A stretch of 33,154 nt of DNA from an uncultured Bacteroidales bacterium (GTDB lineage Bacteria; Bacteroidota; Bacteroidia; Bacteroidales; WCHB1-69), in NCBI GenBank assembly GCA_900316305.1, contig ONCM01000031.1:1-33154 (forward strand). Reading direction: 5' to 3'. Each line of letters begins with the position of its first letter. Positions within the stretch are counted from its first letter, which is position 1. The position numbers were made by a program, and so were the translations under genes. The notes beneath the pieces were generated by a model that worked only from the letters and a program-made list of their open reading frames with translations, ran no database searches and was not told the origin of the DNA. Positions 1-7,884 of this stretch are shown in pieces.

Positions 1-1412
1 ACTTTCGGCGGAATCTTGAACCATTGCATATTGACTCTTCTTTTTGCGATTTTCTTTTTGTTGATAAGATTGACGGTGGAGACATTCGCCGTGGTGCTGT
101 TGTGGCCGTAGGAGCCGCAGCCGAGGGTCAGCGACGGGGTGTTGGTGTTGTAGATGTCTCCGATAGCCCCCTGTGATGACGGGGAGTTGACGATGATACG
201 GCCCACCTTCATGGCTTTGCCGAACTTCTCGATCAAGTCGCTGTTGGTGCTGTGGATGATGGCTGTGTGGCCGAGACCGCCCATGTCGAGCATCTTGCGG
301 CACATCTCGAAACCTTCCACGTGGTTGTTGACCACGTAGTAGGCCAGCACTGGGGAAAGCTTCTCGCGGGAGAGCGGATATTCCGAGCCTACATCTTTCA
401 GTCGCGCAATGAGAATCTTGGTTCTCTCGGGCACTTGCACGCCGGACTGTTGCGCGATCCAGAAGGGCGATTTGCCCACCACATCGGGATTCACCGCCCC
501 TTTCTCGGAATTGATGACGAAAGCGGACACCTTCTTGATCTCCTCGTCGTTGAGGAAATAGCATCCGTTTTCCTTCATGTAGGATTCGAAAAGGTTGGAG
601 ATGACCTTGTCCACGATGACCGCCTGTTCGGAGGCGCAGATCATGCCGTTGTCGAAGGTCTTGGACATCATAAGGTCCGTGCAGGCGCGTTTCACGTTGG
701 CGGAAGTTTCAATGTAGCAGGGCGCGTTGCCGGGTCCGACGCCGAGGGCGGGTTTTCCGCAGCTGTAGGCGGAGCGCACCATGCCGGCACCGCCGGTAGC
801 CAGGATCAGCGACACCTTCGGGTGATTCATCAAAGCCATGGTGGCATCCACGGAAGGGTGCTCGATCCATTGGATACATGCCGCGGGAGCTCCGGCAGCG
901 ACCGCCGCGTCACGCAGAATCTTGGCTGCGGCCAATGACGACTGCTGCGCCGACGGGTGGAATCCGAAAATGATGGGGTTGCGGGCCTTCGCGCAAATCA
1001 GCGACTTGAACATGGTGGTGGATGTCGGGTTCGTCACCGGGGTCACGCCGGCCACAATGCCGACAGGCTCGGCCACTTCCACATAACCCTCCATCTCATT
1101 GTTCTCCACGATTCCGACCGTTTTCTCATTCTTGATGGAGTTCCAAATATATTCGGTGGCGAAAATATTCTTGATGATCTTGTCCTCATAGACCCCGCGA
1201 TGCGTCTCGTCCACGGCCAGGCGTGCAAGCTCGCGATGGTGCTCTAACCCGGCTAAAGCCATCGCATAGACAATCTTGTCCACTTGCTCCTGGTTGAAGT
1301 CAACGTATGTCTTCAATGCCTCTTCCGCGTTCCGGACCAAGGCGTCTATCTCACTTTCTATCGATAAACTTTTATCGATTTTTTCATCTGATTTTATACT
1401 TTCTTTTTTCAT
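1..1412 (-). CDS. adhE: Bifunctional acetaldehyde-CoA/alcohol dehydrogenase AdhE, N-terminal part (runs off the window)
   Basis: Reading the minus strand from an ATG at 1412 gives about 470 open residues that continue past base 1. This is the CoA-acylating aldehyde dehydrogenase half of AdhE, which reduces acetyl-CoA to acetaldehyde with NADH. The motif FDNGMICASEQ (about 253-263, catalytic Cys259) is characteristic, as are the glycine-rich GVGPGNAPCY block and the SPSSQGAIGD segment. The last visible residues (RRVNMQWFKIPPK) match the linker that leads into the iron-dependent alcohol dehydrogenase half of AdhE, so the full gene should be about 850-900 codons, with its 3' half outside the window. 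It starts 23 bp after rex and is probably co-transcribed with it. A candidate Rex operator lies inside codons 12-18. A stand-alone acetaldehyde dehydrogenase (EutE/MhpF type) is less likely because of the linker sequence. Confidence 0.93.
   Translation of the reverse strand, partial: MKKESIKSDEKIDKSLSIESEIDALVRNAEEALKTYVDFNQEQVDKIVYAMALAGLEHHRELARLAVDETHRGVYEDKIIKNIFATEYIWNSIKNEKTVGIVENNEMEGYVEVAEPVGIVAGVTPVTNPTSTTMFKSLICAKARNPIIFGFHPSAQQSSLAAAKILRDAAVAAGAPAACIQWIEHPSVDATMALMNHPKVSLILATGGAGMVRSAYSCGKPALGVGPGNAPCYIETSANVKRACTDLMMSKTFDNGMICASEQAVIVDKVISNLFESYMKENGCYFLNDEEIKKVSAFVINSEKGAVNPDVVGKSPFWIAQQSGVQVPERTKILIARLKDVGSEYPLSREKLSPVLAYYVVNNHVEGFEMCRKMLDMGGLGHTAIIHSTNSDLIEKFGKAMKVGRIIVNSPSSQGAIGDIYNTNTPSLTLGCGSYGHNSTTANVSTVNLINKKKIAKRRVNMQWFKIPPK
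1360..1379. promoter_or_regulatory. Candidate Rex operator inside the adhE 5' coding region
   Basis: This is a near-perfect palindrome, ATCGATAAA-CT-TTTATCGAT, with 9-bp arms and a 2-bp centre. It lies 33-52 bp inside adhE. Sixteen to eighteen of its 20 positions recur just upstream of rex (2120-2139). A palindrome shared by a redox repressor gene and its expected target is what an operator would look like. The half-site differs from the classical Rex half-site TTGTGA, so the assignment is an inference. Confidence 0.5.
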
Positions 1413-1435
1413 ATTGTAAAAAATATAGGTATTGT

Positions 1436-2119
1436 TTAATTATCTTCTAATGTGTTGATTTTGCTGGTCGTGGAGGACTTCACTGCCAGATTGTGAGCAA
1501 GAACAGCTAAAGAAGAAGGCAGATTTTCGTTTTTCACGAGTACGTCTTCGGGTACTTTCAGTGGTACGAAAGCGAAGTTCCAGATGGCCTTGATGCCGCA
1601 CTTCACCATTTGGTCGCACACGTCCTGCGCCTGGTCGTCGGGCACAGTGATGATGCCGATGCGGATCCCCATCCGCTGCACGAGGCTTTCCATCTTCTCC
1701 ATAGGGAGGATGTGTTTCCCCTCTAACTGGAGTCCGCACAAATAGGGGTCTTTGTCAAAACCCACCACGATGTTCAAACCGAATTTGGCGAATTTGGAGT
1801 TGGTAAGGAGAATGCGCCCCATGCTGCCGACCCCAACCAAGATGGCTTCGTCCAGTTTATTGTAACCCATGTAGTTATCGATATCGACAAGCAGTTGCTT
1901 CACTTCAAAACCAGTTCTGGGATGCCCTGCCACGCTGCTCACCTGCGCCAGATCTTTGCGCACTAATACAGGGTTGAGGTTCAAATGTTGGGCAAGCAGT
2001 ACAGAAGAGACGGACTCCACCCCCTCAGCCTCCAGCCGGCTGATGTAACTGTAGTACAGCGGCAGCCGACTCAAAGTCGATTTCATGACCACCAAAGAGG
2101 GTGTATTCTGCCTAGACAT
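1436..2119 (-). CDS. rex: Redox-sensing transcriptional repressor Rex
   Basis: The 227-residue protein has the Rex layout. An N-terminal winged helix (about 15-75) carries the RLPLYYSYI and LVRKDLAQV motifs. It is followed by a Rossmann NAD(H)-binding domain with GVGSMG at 96-101 and a C-terminal domain-swap helix. Rex proteins bind DNA when the NAD+/NADH ratio is high and release it when NADH accumulates, derepressing fermentative genes. The wing region (SSVAGHPRTGFEV) departs from the usual YFGxxGxRGxGY wing, which may go with a different operator. Met12 (2086) is an alternative start that would match the usual Rex N-terminus. adhE follows after 23 bp. A TATTTTTG -7 element lies upstream at 2152-2159, with a palindromic candidate operator between it and the start codon. 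Confidence 0.93.
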   Translation of the reverse strand: MSRQNTPSLVVMKSTLSRLPLYYSYISRLEAEGVESVSSVLLAQHLNLNPVLVRKDLAQVSSVAGHPRTGFEVKQLLVDIDNYMGYNKLDEAILVGVGSMGRILLTNSKFAKFGLNIVVGFDKDPYLCGLQLEGKHILPMEKMESLVQRMGIRIGIITVPDDQAQDVCDQMVKCGIKAIWNFAFVPLKVPEDVLVKNENLPSSLAVLAHNLAVKSSTTSKINTLEDN

Positions 2120-2139
2120 ATCGATAATTTTTTATCTAT
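2120..2139. promoter_or_regulatory. Candidate Rex operator (autoregulation) in the rex leader
   Basis: The sequence ATCGATAA-TTTT-TTATCTAT directly abuts the rex start codon. It matches the palindrome at 1360-1379 except at the central two bases and one arm base. It lies just downstream of the predicted transcription start, where a bound repressor would block transcription. Confidence 0.5.
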
Positions 2140-2151
2140 TTAATTCGGCTG

Positions 2152-2159
2152 CAAAAATA
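2152..2159 (-). promoter_or_regulatory. Bacteroidota -7 promoter element upstream of rex-adhE
   Basis: The minus strand reads TATTTTTGC here, matching the TAnnTTTG element recognised by the Bacteroidota primary sigma factor. It is 33 bp upstream of the rex start, with the candidate operator in between. Confidence 0.6.
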
Positions 2160-2219
2160 CATTTTTTTTGAAACAAAAAAGGACAAGGGTCAATTTTTTT
2201 TCATACCACCCAAATGCCC

Positions 2220-2556
2220 TTATTTCAGCAGTTGCGCCGTGTGCGCCTTGGTGTTCACCTTGCCGATGGCGTCGATGATAACACCTTGTTCGTCAATGAC
2301 GTAGGTAGTGCGCAGCGTGCCTTCGGTCACCTTGCCGTACATTTTTTTCTCGCCCCAGGCCTCGTAGGCTTTCAGGATGGAGAGGTCGGTGTCGGCGATG
2401 AGGTGGAAGGGCAGCTTGTACTTGGCGATGAATCGCTGGTGTGAAGCGGCGGAGTCGCGGCTTACGCCCAGCACCTCATAACCCAAGGCGAGGAACCGCT
2501 GGTAGTTGTCGCGCAGGTCGCAGGCTTCGGCGGTGCAGCCCGGCGTTGGTGGGGTT
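2220..2556 (-). pseudogene. bcp: 5'-truncated thioredoxin-dependent peroxiredoxin (Bcp/PrxQ)
   Basis: The minus strand encodes the C-terminal two-thirds of a Bcp-type peroxiredoxin: TPGCTAEACDLRDNYQRF, then GYEVLGVSRDSAASHQRF, and a normal end at KAHTAQLLK. The peroxidatic Cys and the second Cys five residues later (PGCTAEAC) are intact. Homology stops abruptly just before this motif, near 2550-2556. The roughly 40 residues expected upstream (the DFTL...YFYPK part of the fold) are missing, an in-frame TGA lies further upstream, and there is no start codon ahead of the cysteine. The divergent DUF6155 gene starts at 2604, leaving no room for the missing part. Only a TTG at 2486, downstream of the active site, could start a protein. 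The gene is therefore probably dead. Confidence 0.8.
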
Positions 2557-2603
2557 GTGATGGGGTCAGTTCTTTTAAACGTATAATCAAAACCGCTACC
2601 AAC

Positions 2604-3116
2604 ATGTCAAAAGCACAACTTAAAAAGCAACTCAACTCGTTAGAGAAGTCACAAATCATCGAAATGGTGATAGAACTTTATGATGCCCGCAAAGAGGCAA
2701 AGGAATATCTGGAGTTTTATCTGAACCCCGACGAGGACAAGAAGCTGGAGGAGTTCAAGAAAATCATCCAAAAAGAGTTCTACCCTTCCCGTGGGGAGCC
2801 CAAAACTCGCTTCAGCGTTTGCCGTAAGGCGGTGACTGAATTTATGAACATGAAGCCAGCGCCCGAGAAAGTGGCCGACCTGATGCTGTTCTATAGCGAG
2901 CAGGCCTGCCAGTTTTCATACGATTACGGCGACATGTGGGAAGCCTTCTACACCGCCACGGAAAATCATTACGAACGCGCAATGAAGTTTCTTTCAGAGA
3001 ATGGATTGATGGAAGCTAACAAGCTAAGGATTAAACGTATCCTGAAGTTGACAGAAGTGTGTGGTTGGGGATTCCCCGATAGTATGTACGGTATTTATGA
3101 GGAATACAATATGTAA
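2604..3116 (+). CDS. DUF6155 family protein, function unknown
   Basis: This is a soluble, mostly alpha-helical, charged protein of 170 residues with no signal peptide or membrane segment. The opening MSKAQLKKQLNSLEKSQIIE, followed by ARKEAKEYLEFYLNPDED and KKIIQKEFYPSRGEPK, matches from memory the DUF6155 family of Bacteroidota. No biochemical role is known to me. The gene diverges from the truncated bcp remnant, starting about 50 bp from the point where bcp homology ends, so it may have arrived with the event that broke bcp. It is followed at once by a short hairpin (3118-3134), a family palindrome (3140-3167) and a terminator. Confidence 0.7.
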   Translation: MSKAQLKKQLNSLEKSQIIEMVIELYDARKEAKEYLEFYLNPDEDKKLEEFKKIIQKEFYPSRGEPKTRFSVCRKAVTEFMNMKPAPEKVADLMLFYSEQACQFSYDYGDMWEAFYTATENHYERAMKFLSENGLMEANKLRIKRILKLTEVCGWGFPDSMYGIYEEYNM

Positions 3117-3117
3117 A

Positions 3118-3134
3118 GGCGTATCGCATACGCC
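3118..3134. repeat. Short palindrome GGCGTAT-CGC-ATACGCC
   Basis: A perfect inverted repeat with 7-bp arms and a 3-base loop starts one base after the stop codon at 3116. The core CGTATCGCATACG recurs after the FMN-binding protein gene (12552-12568), so this looks like a second member type of the intergenic palindromes in this window. Confidence 0.6.
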
Positions 3135-3139
3135 ACCCT

Positions 3140-3167
3140 GTAGAGACGTTTCATGAAACGTCTCTAC
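3140..3167. repeat. Dispersed 28-bp palindrome, copy 1 (identical to copy 2)
   Basis: A perfect palindrome has outer arms GTAGAGACG / CGTCTCTAC and core TTTCATGAAA. An identical copy lies at 4143-4170. Related copies with other cores are at 12002, 12599, 19260 and 29915. Confidence 0.9.
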
Positions 3168-3177
3168 AATCCCACAA

Positions 3178-3213
3178 AACGGGCGTGATCGATGATCGGT
3201 CGCGCCCGTTTTT
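3178..3213 (+). terminator. Rho-independent terminator, copy 1
   Basis: A CGGGCG...CGCCCG stem is followed by TTTTT. With the preceding palindrome it forms a composite module that is nearly repeated at 4143-4217, on the other side of the membrane-protein gene. Confidence 0.75.
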
Positions 3214-3230
3214 CATATCCGATTTTTTTG

Positions 3231-3238
3231 TATCTTCG
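3231..3238 (+). promoter_or_regulatory. -7 promoter element for the membrane-protein gene
   Basis: TATCTTCGCAG is a TAnnTTYG-type Bacteroidota -7 element, 41 bp ahead of the ATG at 3280 and downstream of a terminator, so the gene has its own promoter. Confidence 0.5.
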
Positions 3239-3279
3239 CAGCTGAAATTTTAACTTCCACGTTTTCAAAAGCCAATACT

Positions 3280-4146
3280 ATGACCACCACCATCGAAAAA
3301 CCTTCCGACTATCGGCACTTCCTCCTCGGAATTGTGTTCTTTGCACTGTTCGAGATCGTCTGGTGGAGCATCTCCCCCCTCTTTTTTGCACTGGAGGGAC
3401 TGATGAACCCCATTCTGGTTATCATTGTGGAAAAACTGCTGAAACTGGCTGCCTTCTATTACCTGTTCTGCAAAGCCACCGTTTGGGACATCCAATGGAA
3501 GCACCTCATCATCGTGGTGGCACTATATGCCGCAGTTCAGCTGTTAGGCTACCTCACCTTGTTCTCCGACTTCTTCGACAATCATTATCTCATGAAAGAT
3601 TATGATATCTCCAATCTCACTTTGAGGAAAGTCAGACTATGGTCGTGGGTGATCACCACACTCGTCATCATGTCTTTCCTGTGGTGGAATTTCGTCGCGT
3701 CGGAGTCTGGCTCTGAATCGGACACAATCGATACGACCAATCGATATTTATGCGGCGGTATGCTTTTCTTTCTCTCATTCCACTTCGTCCTGTTTTCCGT
3801 GAATAACGTTGCGAATAGCTATTGGCCATACACATATCATCCTGTGTTACTGGACTGTGTCTTCTATCCGCTGCTACTCGCCATCACGGTAGGTACCATA
3901 TACCTGATTGTCCGCAAGAAGATGGTCGTGCTTCCGCTGGCCATTTTACTGTCTCTCCTTGCCCTCTTCGTCTTCACGAAATGGTTCCTGCCCAATATTG
4001 TTTTCGACCATTACTCCAAACTGGAACCCACGGATGAATTTTATGTCCATTTTTTCACTAATGTGTCGTACGTCTGCTATTTCGCAGTCGCCTTGACGGC
4101 ATTGTATTTGTATCGCAAGGGCAAATTGGATGCACCCGCCCTGTAG
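3280..4146 (+). CDS. Polytopic membrane protein, unknown function
   Basis: The 288-residue protein has about seven or eight hydrophobic segments (near 14-38, 42-64, 75-94, 121-140, 157-177, 188-209, 216-235, 255-278), so it should be an inner-membrane protein. I do not recognise the family. The segment between segments 4 and 5 (SESGSESDTIDTT) is polar. It is transcribed alone: a terminator and a TATCTTCG promoter lie upstream and a terminator downstream. Its TAG stop codon (4144-4146) is the TAG of the palindromic repeat that begins at 4143, so the present C-terminus (...LDAPAL) is set by the repeat. The gene is enclosed by two near-identical palindrome-terminator modules. Confidence 0.75.
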   Translation: MTTTIEKPSDYRHFLLGIVFFALFEIVWWSISPLFFALEGLMNPILVIIVEKLLKLAAFYYLFCKATVWDIQWKHLIIVVALYAAVQLLGYLTLFSDFFDNHYLMKDYDISNLTLRKVRLWSWVITTLVIMSFLWWNFVASESGSESDTIDTTNRYLCGGMLFFLSFHFVLFSVNNVANSYWPYTYHPVLLDCVFYPLLLAITVGTIYLIVRKKMVVLPLAILLSLLALFVFTKWFLPNIVFDHYSKLEPTDEFYVHFFTNVSYVCYFAVALTALYLYRKGKLDAPAL

Positions 4147-4170
4147 AGACGTTTCATGAAACGTCTCTAC
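4143..4170. repeat. Dispersed 28-bp palindrome, copy 2
   Basis: This copy is identical to the palindrome at 3140-3167. It overlaps the stop codon of the membrane-protein gene. Confidence 0.9.
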
Positions 4171-4182
4171 AATACCCTAAAC

Positions 4183-4217
4183 CGGGCGTGATCGATTTCG
4201 GTCGCGCCCGATTTTTA
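4183..4217 (+). terminator. Rho-independent terminator, copy 2
   Basis: A CGGGCG...CGCCCG stem is followed by ATTTTTAT. The shared GTGATCGAT and CGGTCG loop-side sequence shows it is a duplicate of the terminator at 3178-3213. Confidence 0.75.
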
Positions 4218-4248
4218 TATCATCACCCCATCTTTCCCGAATTTTTAT

Positions 4249-4256
4249 TACCTTTG
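4249..4256 (+). promoter_or_regulatory. -7 promoter element for the S46 peptidase gene
   Basis: TACCTTTGCAC is a consensus TAnnTTTG element 22 bp upstream of the ATG at 4279 and just after a terminator. Confidence 0.65.
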
Positions 4257-4278
4257 CACTTTCAAATTAATCAAGCAA

Positions 4279-6420
4279 ATGAGTAAGAAATTCAACCTTT
4301 TCTGCATCTTATTGATGCTCTTCGCCTTTGGTGCCCGCGCGGACGAAGGCATGTGGCTGCCCTATTCCATCAACGGGCAGAATCTGGCTGACATGCAGCG
4401 ACTTGGCTGCAAGTTGACGGCCGAACAGATCTTCAGTTTCAACCAGCCCAGCCTCAAGGACGCCATTGTGCAATTCGGCGGCGGTTGCACCGGCGAGCTC
4501 ATCTCCCCCGAAGGATTGCTGCTCACCAACCACCACTGCGGTCTTGGCCAAGTGCAGGCCCACTCCTCCGTGGAACACGACTACCTGAAAGACGGCTTCT
4601 GGGCTTACAGCAAAGATCAGGAACTTCCTAACGAAGGTCTTTCTGTGCTGTTCCTCAACTACATAGAGGATGTCACCGAGGCGGTGCTCAAAGGCGTGAC
4701 CGACAATATGTCTGAAACCGACCGCGAGCAGAAGATTGCCGAAAACAGCAAACGGCTGAAAACCGAGAAAAAGGGCAAAAGCGATGTGCGCGTGGAAATC
4801 GTGCCCTTCTACCACGGCAATCAATACATTCTGTTTGTGTATGATGTATATAAAGATGTCCGTCTGGTGGCTTGTCCGCCGTGGGGCATCGGCAAATTCG
4901 GTGCTGATACCGACAACTGGACCTGGCCGCGCCATAAGGGCGACTTCTGCATCTTCCGCGTCTATACCGCCCCCGACGGCTCCCCTGCTGAGTACAGTAA
5001 GGACAACATCCCGATGAAGTCGAAACACTATCTGCCTATTTCCTTAAAAGGTGTTCAACCAGGTGATTACACGATGATTCTCGGCTATCCCGGCTCCACC
5101 GATCGTTACTCCACTTCTGGTTCTGTGAAAAATCTGATTGAGTTGGAGGATCCCGCCATTGTCGCTTGTCGAACCACCAAACTGGAGCAATACCGCAAGC
5201 ACATGGACGCCGATCCCGCCGTCTTCATCCAATACGCCTCCAAGCAGGCCGGCGTGAGCAACTACTGGAAATATTCTATCGGACAGATCAAGCAGTTGAA
5301 ACGCAACAAAGTTTATGAAAAACGTTTGGAACAGGAACAGGCTTTCCGGAATTGGGCGAATGCCGATCCGCAAAGAAAGGCTAAATATGCCGGTATCTTT
5401 GATGATTTTGACAAATATTGGGCACATCAGTCCAAATACACCAAAGCGTTGCTCTACCATCGCGAGGCTGGTTGGAACGGTGGCGAAGCCGTTCGTTTTT
5501 CGATGAAATTCAGAAGCGTTGATTATGCTTATGCAGAAAAAATCCCTCAAGAAAATATTGCGGCCTATACCAAAAAGATGAAGGGCGATGTAGAGGATTT
5601 CTTCAAGGATTATAATAAAGAATTAGACCGCGATGCCACTATTGCATTGCTGAACTTGTTTTATAAAGATGTGGATCCCAGTCAGTTGCCTGCAACTATC
5701 AAGAAAGTGGGTGATAAAACGGGTGGCGATTTCACAGCCTATGTGAACAATGCATTCGCTAAGTCTATCTTTGTGGATAAGGCTAAACTCACTGCTTGGC
5801 TGGAGAATCCGAAACCCATCGCTAAAGATCCCATTTTCGCTTTGATGCAGGAGATTGTGAACTCTTACATCGCTTTGGACGAAGAGGCCGAAAAGGTGGA
5901 ATGCGGTCGCGCCGATCGCTTGTATATGGAAGGTTTGATGGAGATGCAGAAAGACCGCAACTTCTATCCAGATGCCAACTTCACCATGCGTCTCACTTAC
6001 GGCAGCGTGCAGGACTACCAGCCGGCCGATGGTGTGACTTACAACTACTACACCACCTTGGACGGCGTGATGGCGAAGTATATCCCTGGCAACTGGGAGT
6101 TTGACGTGCCGAAAGACCTCATCAAGCTGTGGGAGAACAAGGATTACGGTCGATATGCCGACAAGAACGGAGACCTGGTGGTCAACTTCATCACCACCAA
6201 CGACATCACGGGCGGCAACTCCGGCAGCCCAGTTATCGATGCGCAGGGCAACCTCATCGGTCTGGCCTTCGACGGCAACTGGGAAGCCATGAGCGGCGAC
6301 ATCGCCTTCGAGAACGAGGTGCAGCGCACCATCTGCATGGACATGCGCTATCTGCTCTTCATCATCGACAAGATGGCCAACGCCCAGAACCTGATGAAGG
6401 AACTGAAGATTGTGCAATAA
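4279..6420 (+). CDS. dpp7: S46 family dipeptidyl peptidase, DPP7 type, secreted
   Basis: The 713-residue protein has a signal peptide (1-21) and the full S46 serine-peptidase fold. TNHHCG holds the catalytic His (His86), the FGADTDNWTWPRHKGDF block (about 207-223) carries the catalytic Asp, and GGNSGSPV holds Ser648. Family members remove dipeptides from the N-terminus of oligopeptides in the periplasm. The residue 18 positions after the serine is Gly (LAFDGN). As I recall the family, Gly here goes with the hydrophobic-P1 enzyme DPP7, while DPP11 (Asp/Glu P1) has Arg. The length also fits DPP7 (about 712). It suggests a peptide-fermenting life with peptide uptake. A PfkB kinase gene follows after 39 bp with no terminator, so the two may be co-transcribed. 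Confidence 0.93.
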   Translation: MSKKFNLFCILLMLFAFGARADEGMWLPYSINGQNLADMQRLGCKLTAEQIFSFNQPSLKDAIVQFGGGCTGELISPEGLLLTNHHCGLGQVQAHSSVEHDYLKDGFWAYSKDQELPNEGLSVLFLNYIEDVTEAVLKGVTDNMSETDREQKIAENSKRLKTEKKGKSDVRVEIVPFYHGNQYILFVYDVYKDVRLVACPPWGIGKFGADTDNWTWPRHKGDFCIFRVYTAPDGSPAEYSKDNIPMKSKHYLPISLKGVQPGDYTMILGYPGSTDRYSTSGSVKNLIELEDPAIVACRTTKLEQYRKHMDADPAVFIQYASKQAGVSNYWKYSIGQIKQLKRNKVYEKRLEQEQAFRNWANADPQRKAKYAGIFDDFDKYWAHQSKYTKALLYHREAGWNGGEAVRFSMKFRSVDYAYAEKIPQENIAAYTKKMKGDVEDFFKDYNKELDRDATIALLNLFYKDVDPSQLPATIKKVGDKTGGDFTAYVNNAFAKSIFVDKAKLTAWLENPKPIAKDPIFALMQEIVNSYIALDEEAEKVECGRADRLYMEGLMEMQKDRNFYPDANFTMRLTYGSVQDYQPADGVTYNYYTTLDGVMAKYIPGNWEFDVPKDLIKLWENKDYGRYADKNGDLVVNFITTNDITGGNSGSPVIDAQGNLIGLAFDGNWEAMSGDIAFENEVQRTICMDMRYLLFIIDKMANAQNLMKELKIVQ

Positions 6421-6459
6421 TCCTGACAGCGACCAAGTGTAAACCTTACAATATATAAT

Positions 6460-7428
6460 ATGAAGAAAATCTTAGGTATCGGTAACGCACTGGTGGATAT
6501 TCTGGTGCACATCGACAATGACAAGATTCTGGACCGCTTCGGACTGCAGAAGGGCGGCATGGAAATGATTGACGCCCAACGGAAACGCGAGATTCTGGAG
6601 GTCATCTCCGGAATGCCACAGACCATGGCCACCGGCGGCTCCACCTCCAACACCATCCACGGACTGGCCCGCCTCGGAGCCACCGCTGGCTACATCGGCA
6701 AGGTGGGCAACGACGAACTCGGCAGACTGTTCCGCCAAGAGTGCGAACGCTTCGGCGTGATCCCGCACCTCATTGATTCCAATGAAGATACGGGCGTAGC
6801 CATCACCTTCATCTCCCCGAACGCGGAACGCACCTTCGCCACCTACCTCGGTGCCGCCGCCACCATGCAACCCGATAAAGTGGATGCCAACATCCTAAAA
6901 GATTACGACCTTATTCATATCGAAGGCTACCTCATCTTCAACCACGACCTGATTCTGGCCATCTGCCAAAAAGCGAAAGCTTGCGGATTGCAGATCTCCA
7001 TGGATATGGCCAGCTACAACCTCATCGAAAGCAACCTCGACTTCGTGAAGATGCTGCTGCACGACTACGTGGACATCATCTTCGCTAACGAGGAGGAAGC
7101 CAAGGCGTTTACTGGCGTGGAACAGGTCGAAGCACTGCACAAACTGTCGGAAGACTGTCCAGTGGCCATCGTGAAGGTTGGAAAGGACGGCTCCTACATC
7201 AAGATGGACGGCGAGGTGACCGCCATCGCACCCGTGGATGCCACACGCATCGACACCACCGGTGCCGGCGACATCTACGCCGCCGGGTTCCTATACGGAC
7301 TCGTCAACAATTACGGTGCACTGAAATCTGGCAACTTAGCCTCCTATCTGTCCGCAAGATTGATTGAATATGTAGGGGCGAAACTACCTGATGAGGAATG
7401 GCAGAAATTAAAAAAAGAGGAACTTTAA
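6460..7428 (+). CDS. PfkB-family carbohydrate/nucleoside kinase
   Basis: The 322-residue cytosolic kinase carries both PfkB signatures: GGSTSNTIHGLARLG (59-73, substrate side) and DTTGAGDIYAAGF (265-277, anion hole and catalytic base Asp271). The N-terminal strand KKILGIGNALVDILV is typical. Ribokinase and adenosine kinase are the closest named relatives, and Bacteroidota copies are often annotated 'adenosine kinase'. The substrate cannot be read from the sequence. The stop codon lies inside the terminator hairpin that follows. It is probably co-transcribed with the DPP7 gene upstream. Confidence 0.85.
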   Translation: MKKILGIGNALVDILVHIDNDKILDRFGLQKGGMEMIDAQRKREILEVISGMPQTMATGGSTSNTIHGLARLGATAGYIGKVGNDELGRLFRQECERFGVIPHLIDSNEDTGVAITFISPNAERTFATYLGAAATMQPDKVDANILKDYDLIHIEGYLIFNHDLILAICQKAKACGLQISMDMASYNLIESNLDFVKMLLHDYVDIIFANEEEAKAFTGVEQVEALHKLSEDCPVAIVKVGKDGSYIKMDGEVTAIAPVDATRIDTTGAGDIYAAGFLYGLVNNYGALKSGNLASYLSARLIEYVGAKLPDEEWQKLKKEEL

Positions 7429-7443
7429 GTTCCTCTTTTTTTT
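7411..7443. terminator. Bidirectional rho-independent terminator between the kinase gene and tRNA-Thr
   Basis: AAAAAAGAGGAACTT / AAGTTCCTCTTTTTT forms a stem of about 14 bp, with an A-run on one side and a T-run on the other. It can end the plus-strand kinase transcript and the minus-strand tRNA-Thr transcript. The kinase stop codon is in the loop. Confidence 0.85.
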
Positions 7444-7450
7444 GATTATG

Positions 7451-7523
<73 letters not shown>

Positions 7524-7536
7524 TGGTTTTGCGCGG

Positions 7537-7544
7537 CAAAGATA
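7537..7544 (-). promoter_or_regulatory. -7 promoter element for tRNA-Thr
   Basis: The minus strand reads TATCTTTGCCGCGC, a consensus TAnnTTTG element 13 bp ahead of the tRNA 5' end. Confidence 0.6.
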
Positions 7545-7592
7545 CACATTTTTTCGATTCGTGCCCTTACACCGCGCATTTTTTTCTGTTCC

Positions 7593-7853
7593 TTATTCCT
7601 GAACAGGAATCACGGAAACGTAAGATCTGTCCTTGTAGGTTTTCTTGAATTGGACAGTGCCGTCAACCAAAGCATAGAGGGTGTGGTCTTTACCCATACC
7701 AACGTTCTTGCCAGGGTTGTGGACAGTACCTCTTTGGCGGACGATGATGTTGCCAGCCTTGGCAAACTGACCACCGAAGATCTTCAAACCTAATCTCTTA
7801 CTCGCTGATTCGCGGCCGTTCTGTGAACTACCGACACCTTTTTTATGAGCCAT
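7593..7853 (-). CDS. rpmA: 50S ribosomal protein L27
   Basis: The 86-residue protein is a clear L27: [22 protein letters not shown], then [18 protein letters not shown] and [14 protein letters not shown]27 reaches towards the peptidyl-transferase centre of the 50S subunit. The mature-type N-terminus (AHKKG after Met) shows no cleavable leader of the Firmicutes kind. It follows rplU after 31 bp on the same strand, the standard L21-L27 pair. Confidence 0.98.
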   Translation of the reverse strand: MAHKKGVGSSQNGRESASKRLGLKIFGGQFAKAGNIIVRQRGTVHNPGKNVGMGKDHTLYALVDGTVQFKKTYKDRSYVSVIPVQE

Positions 7854-7884
7854 AAGTCTAAATTTTAATCGTTAACACTAAATT

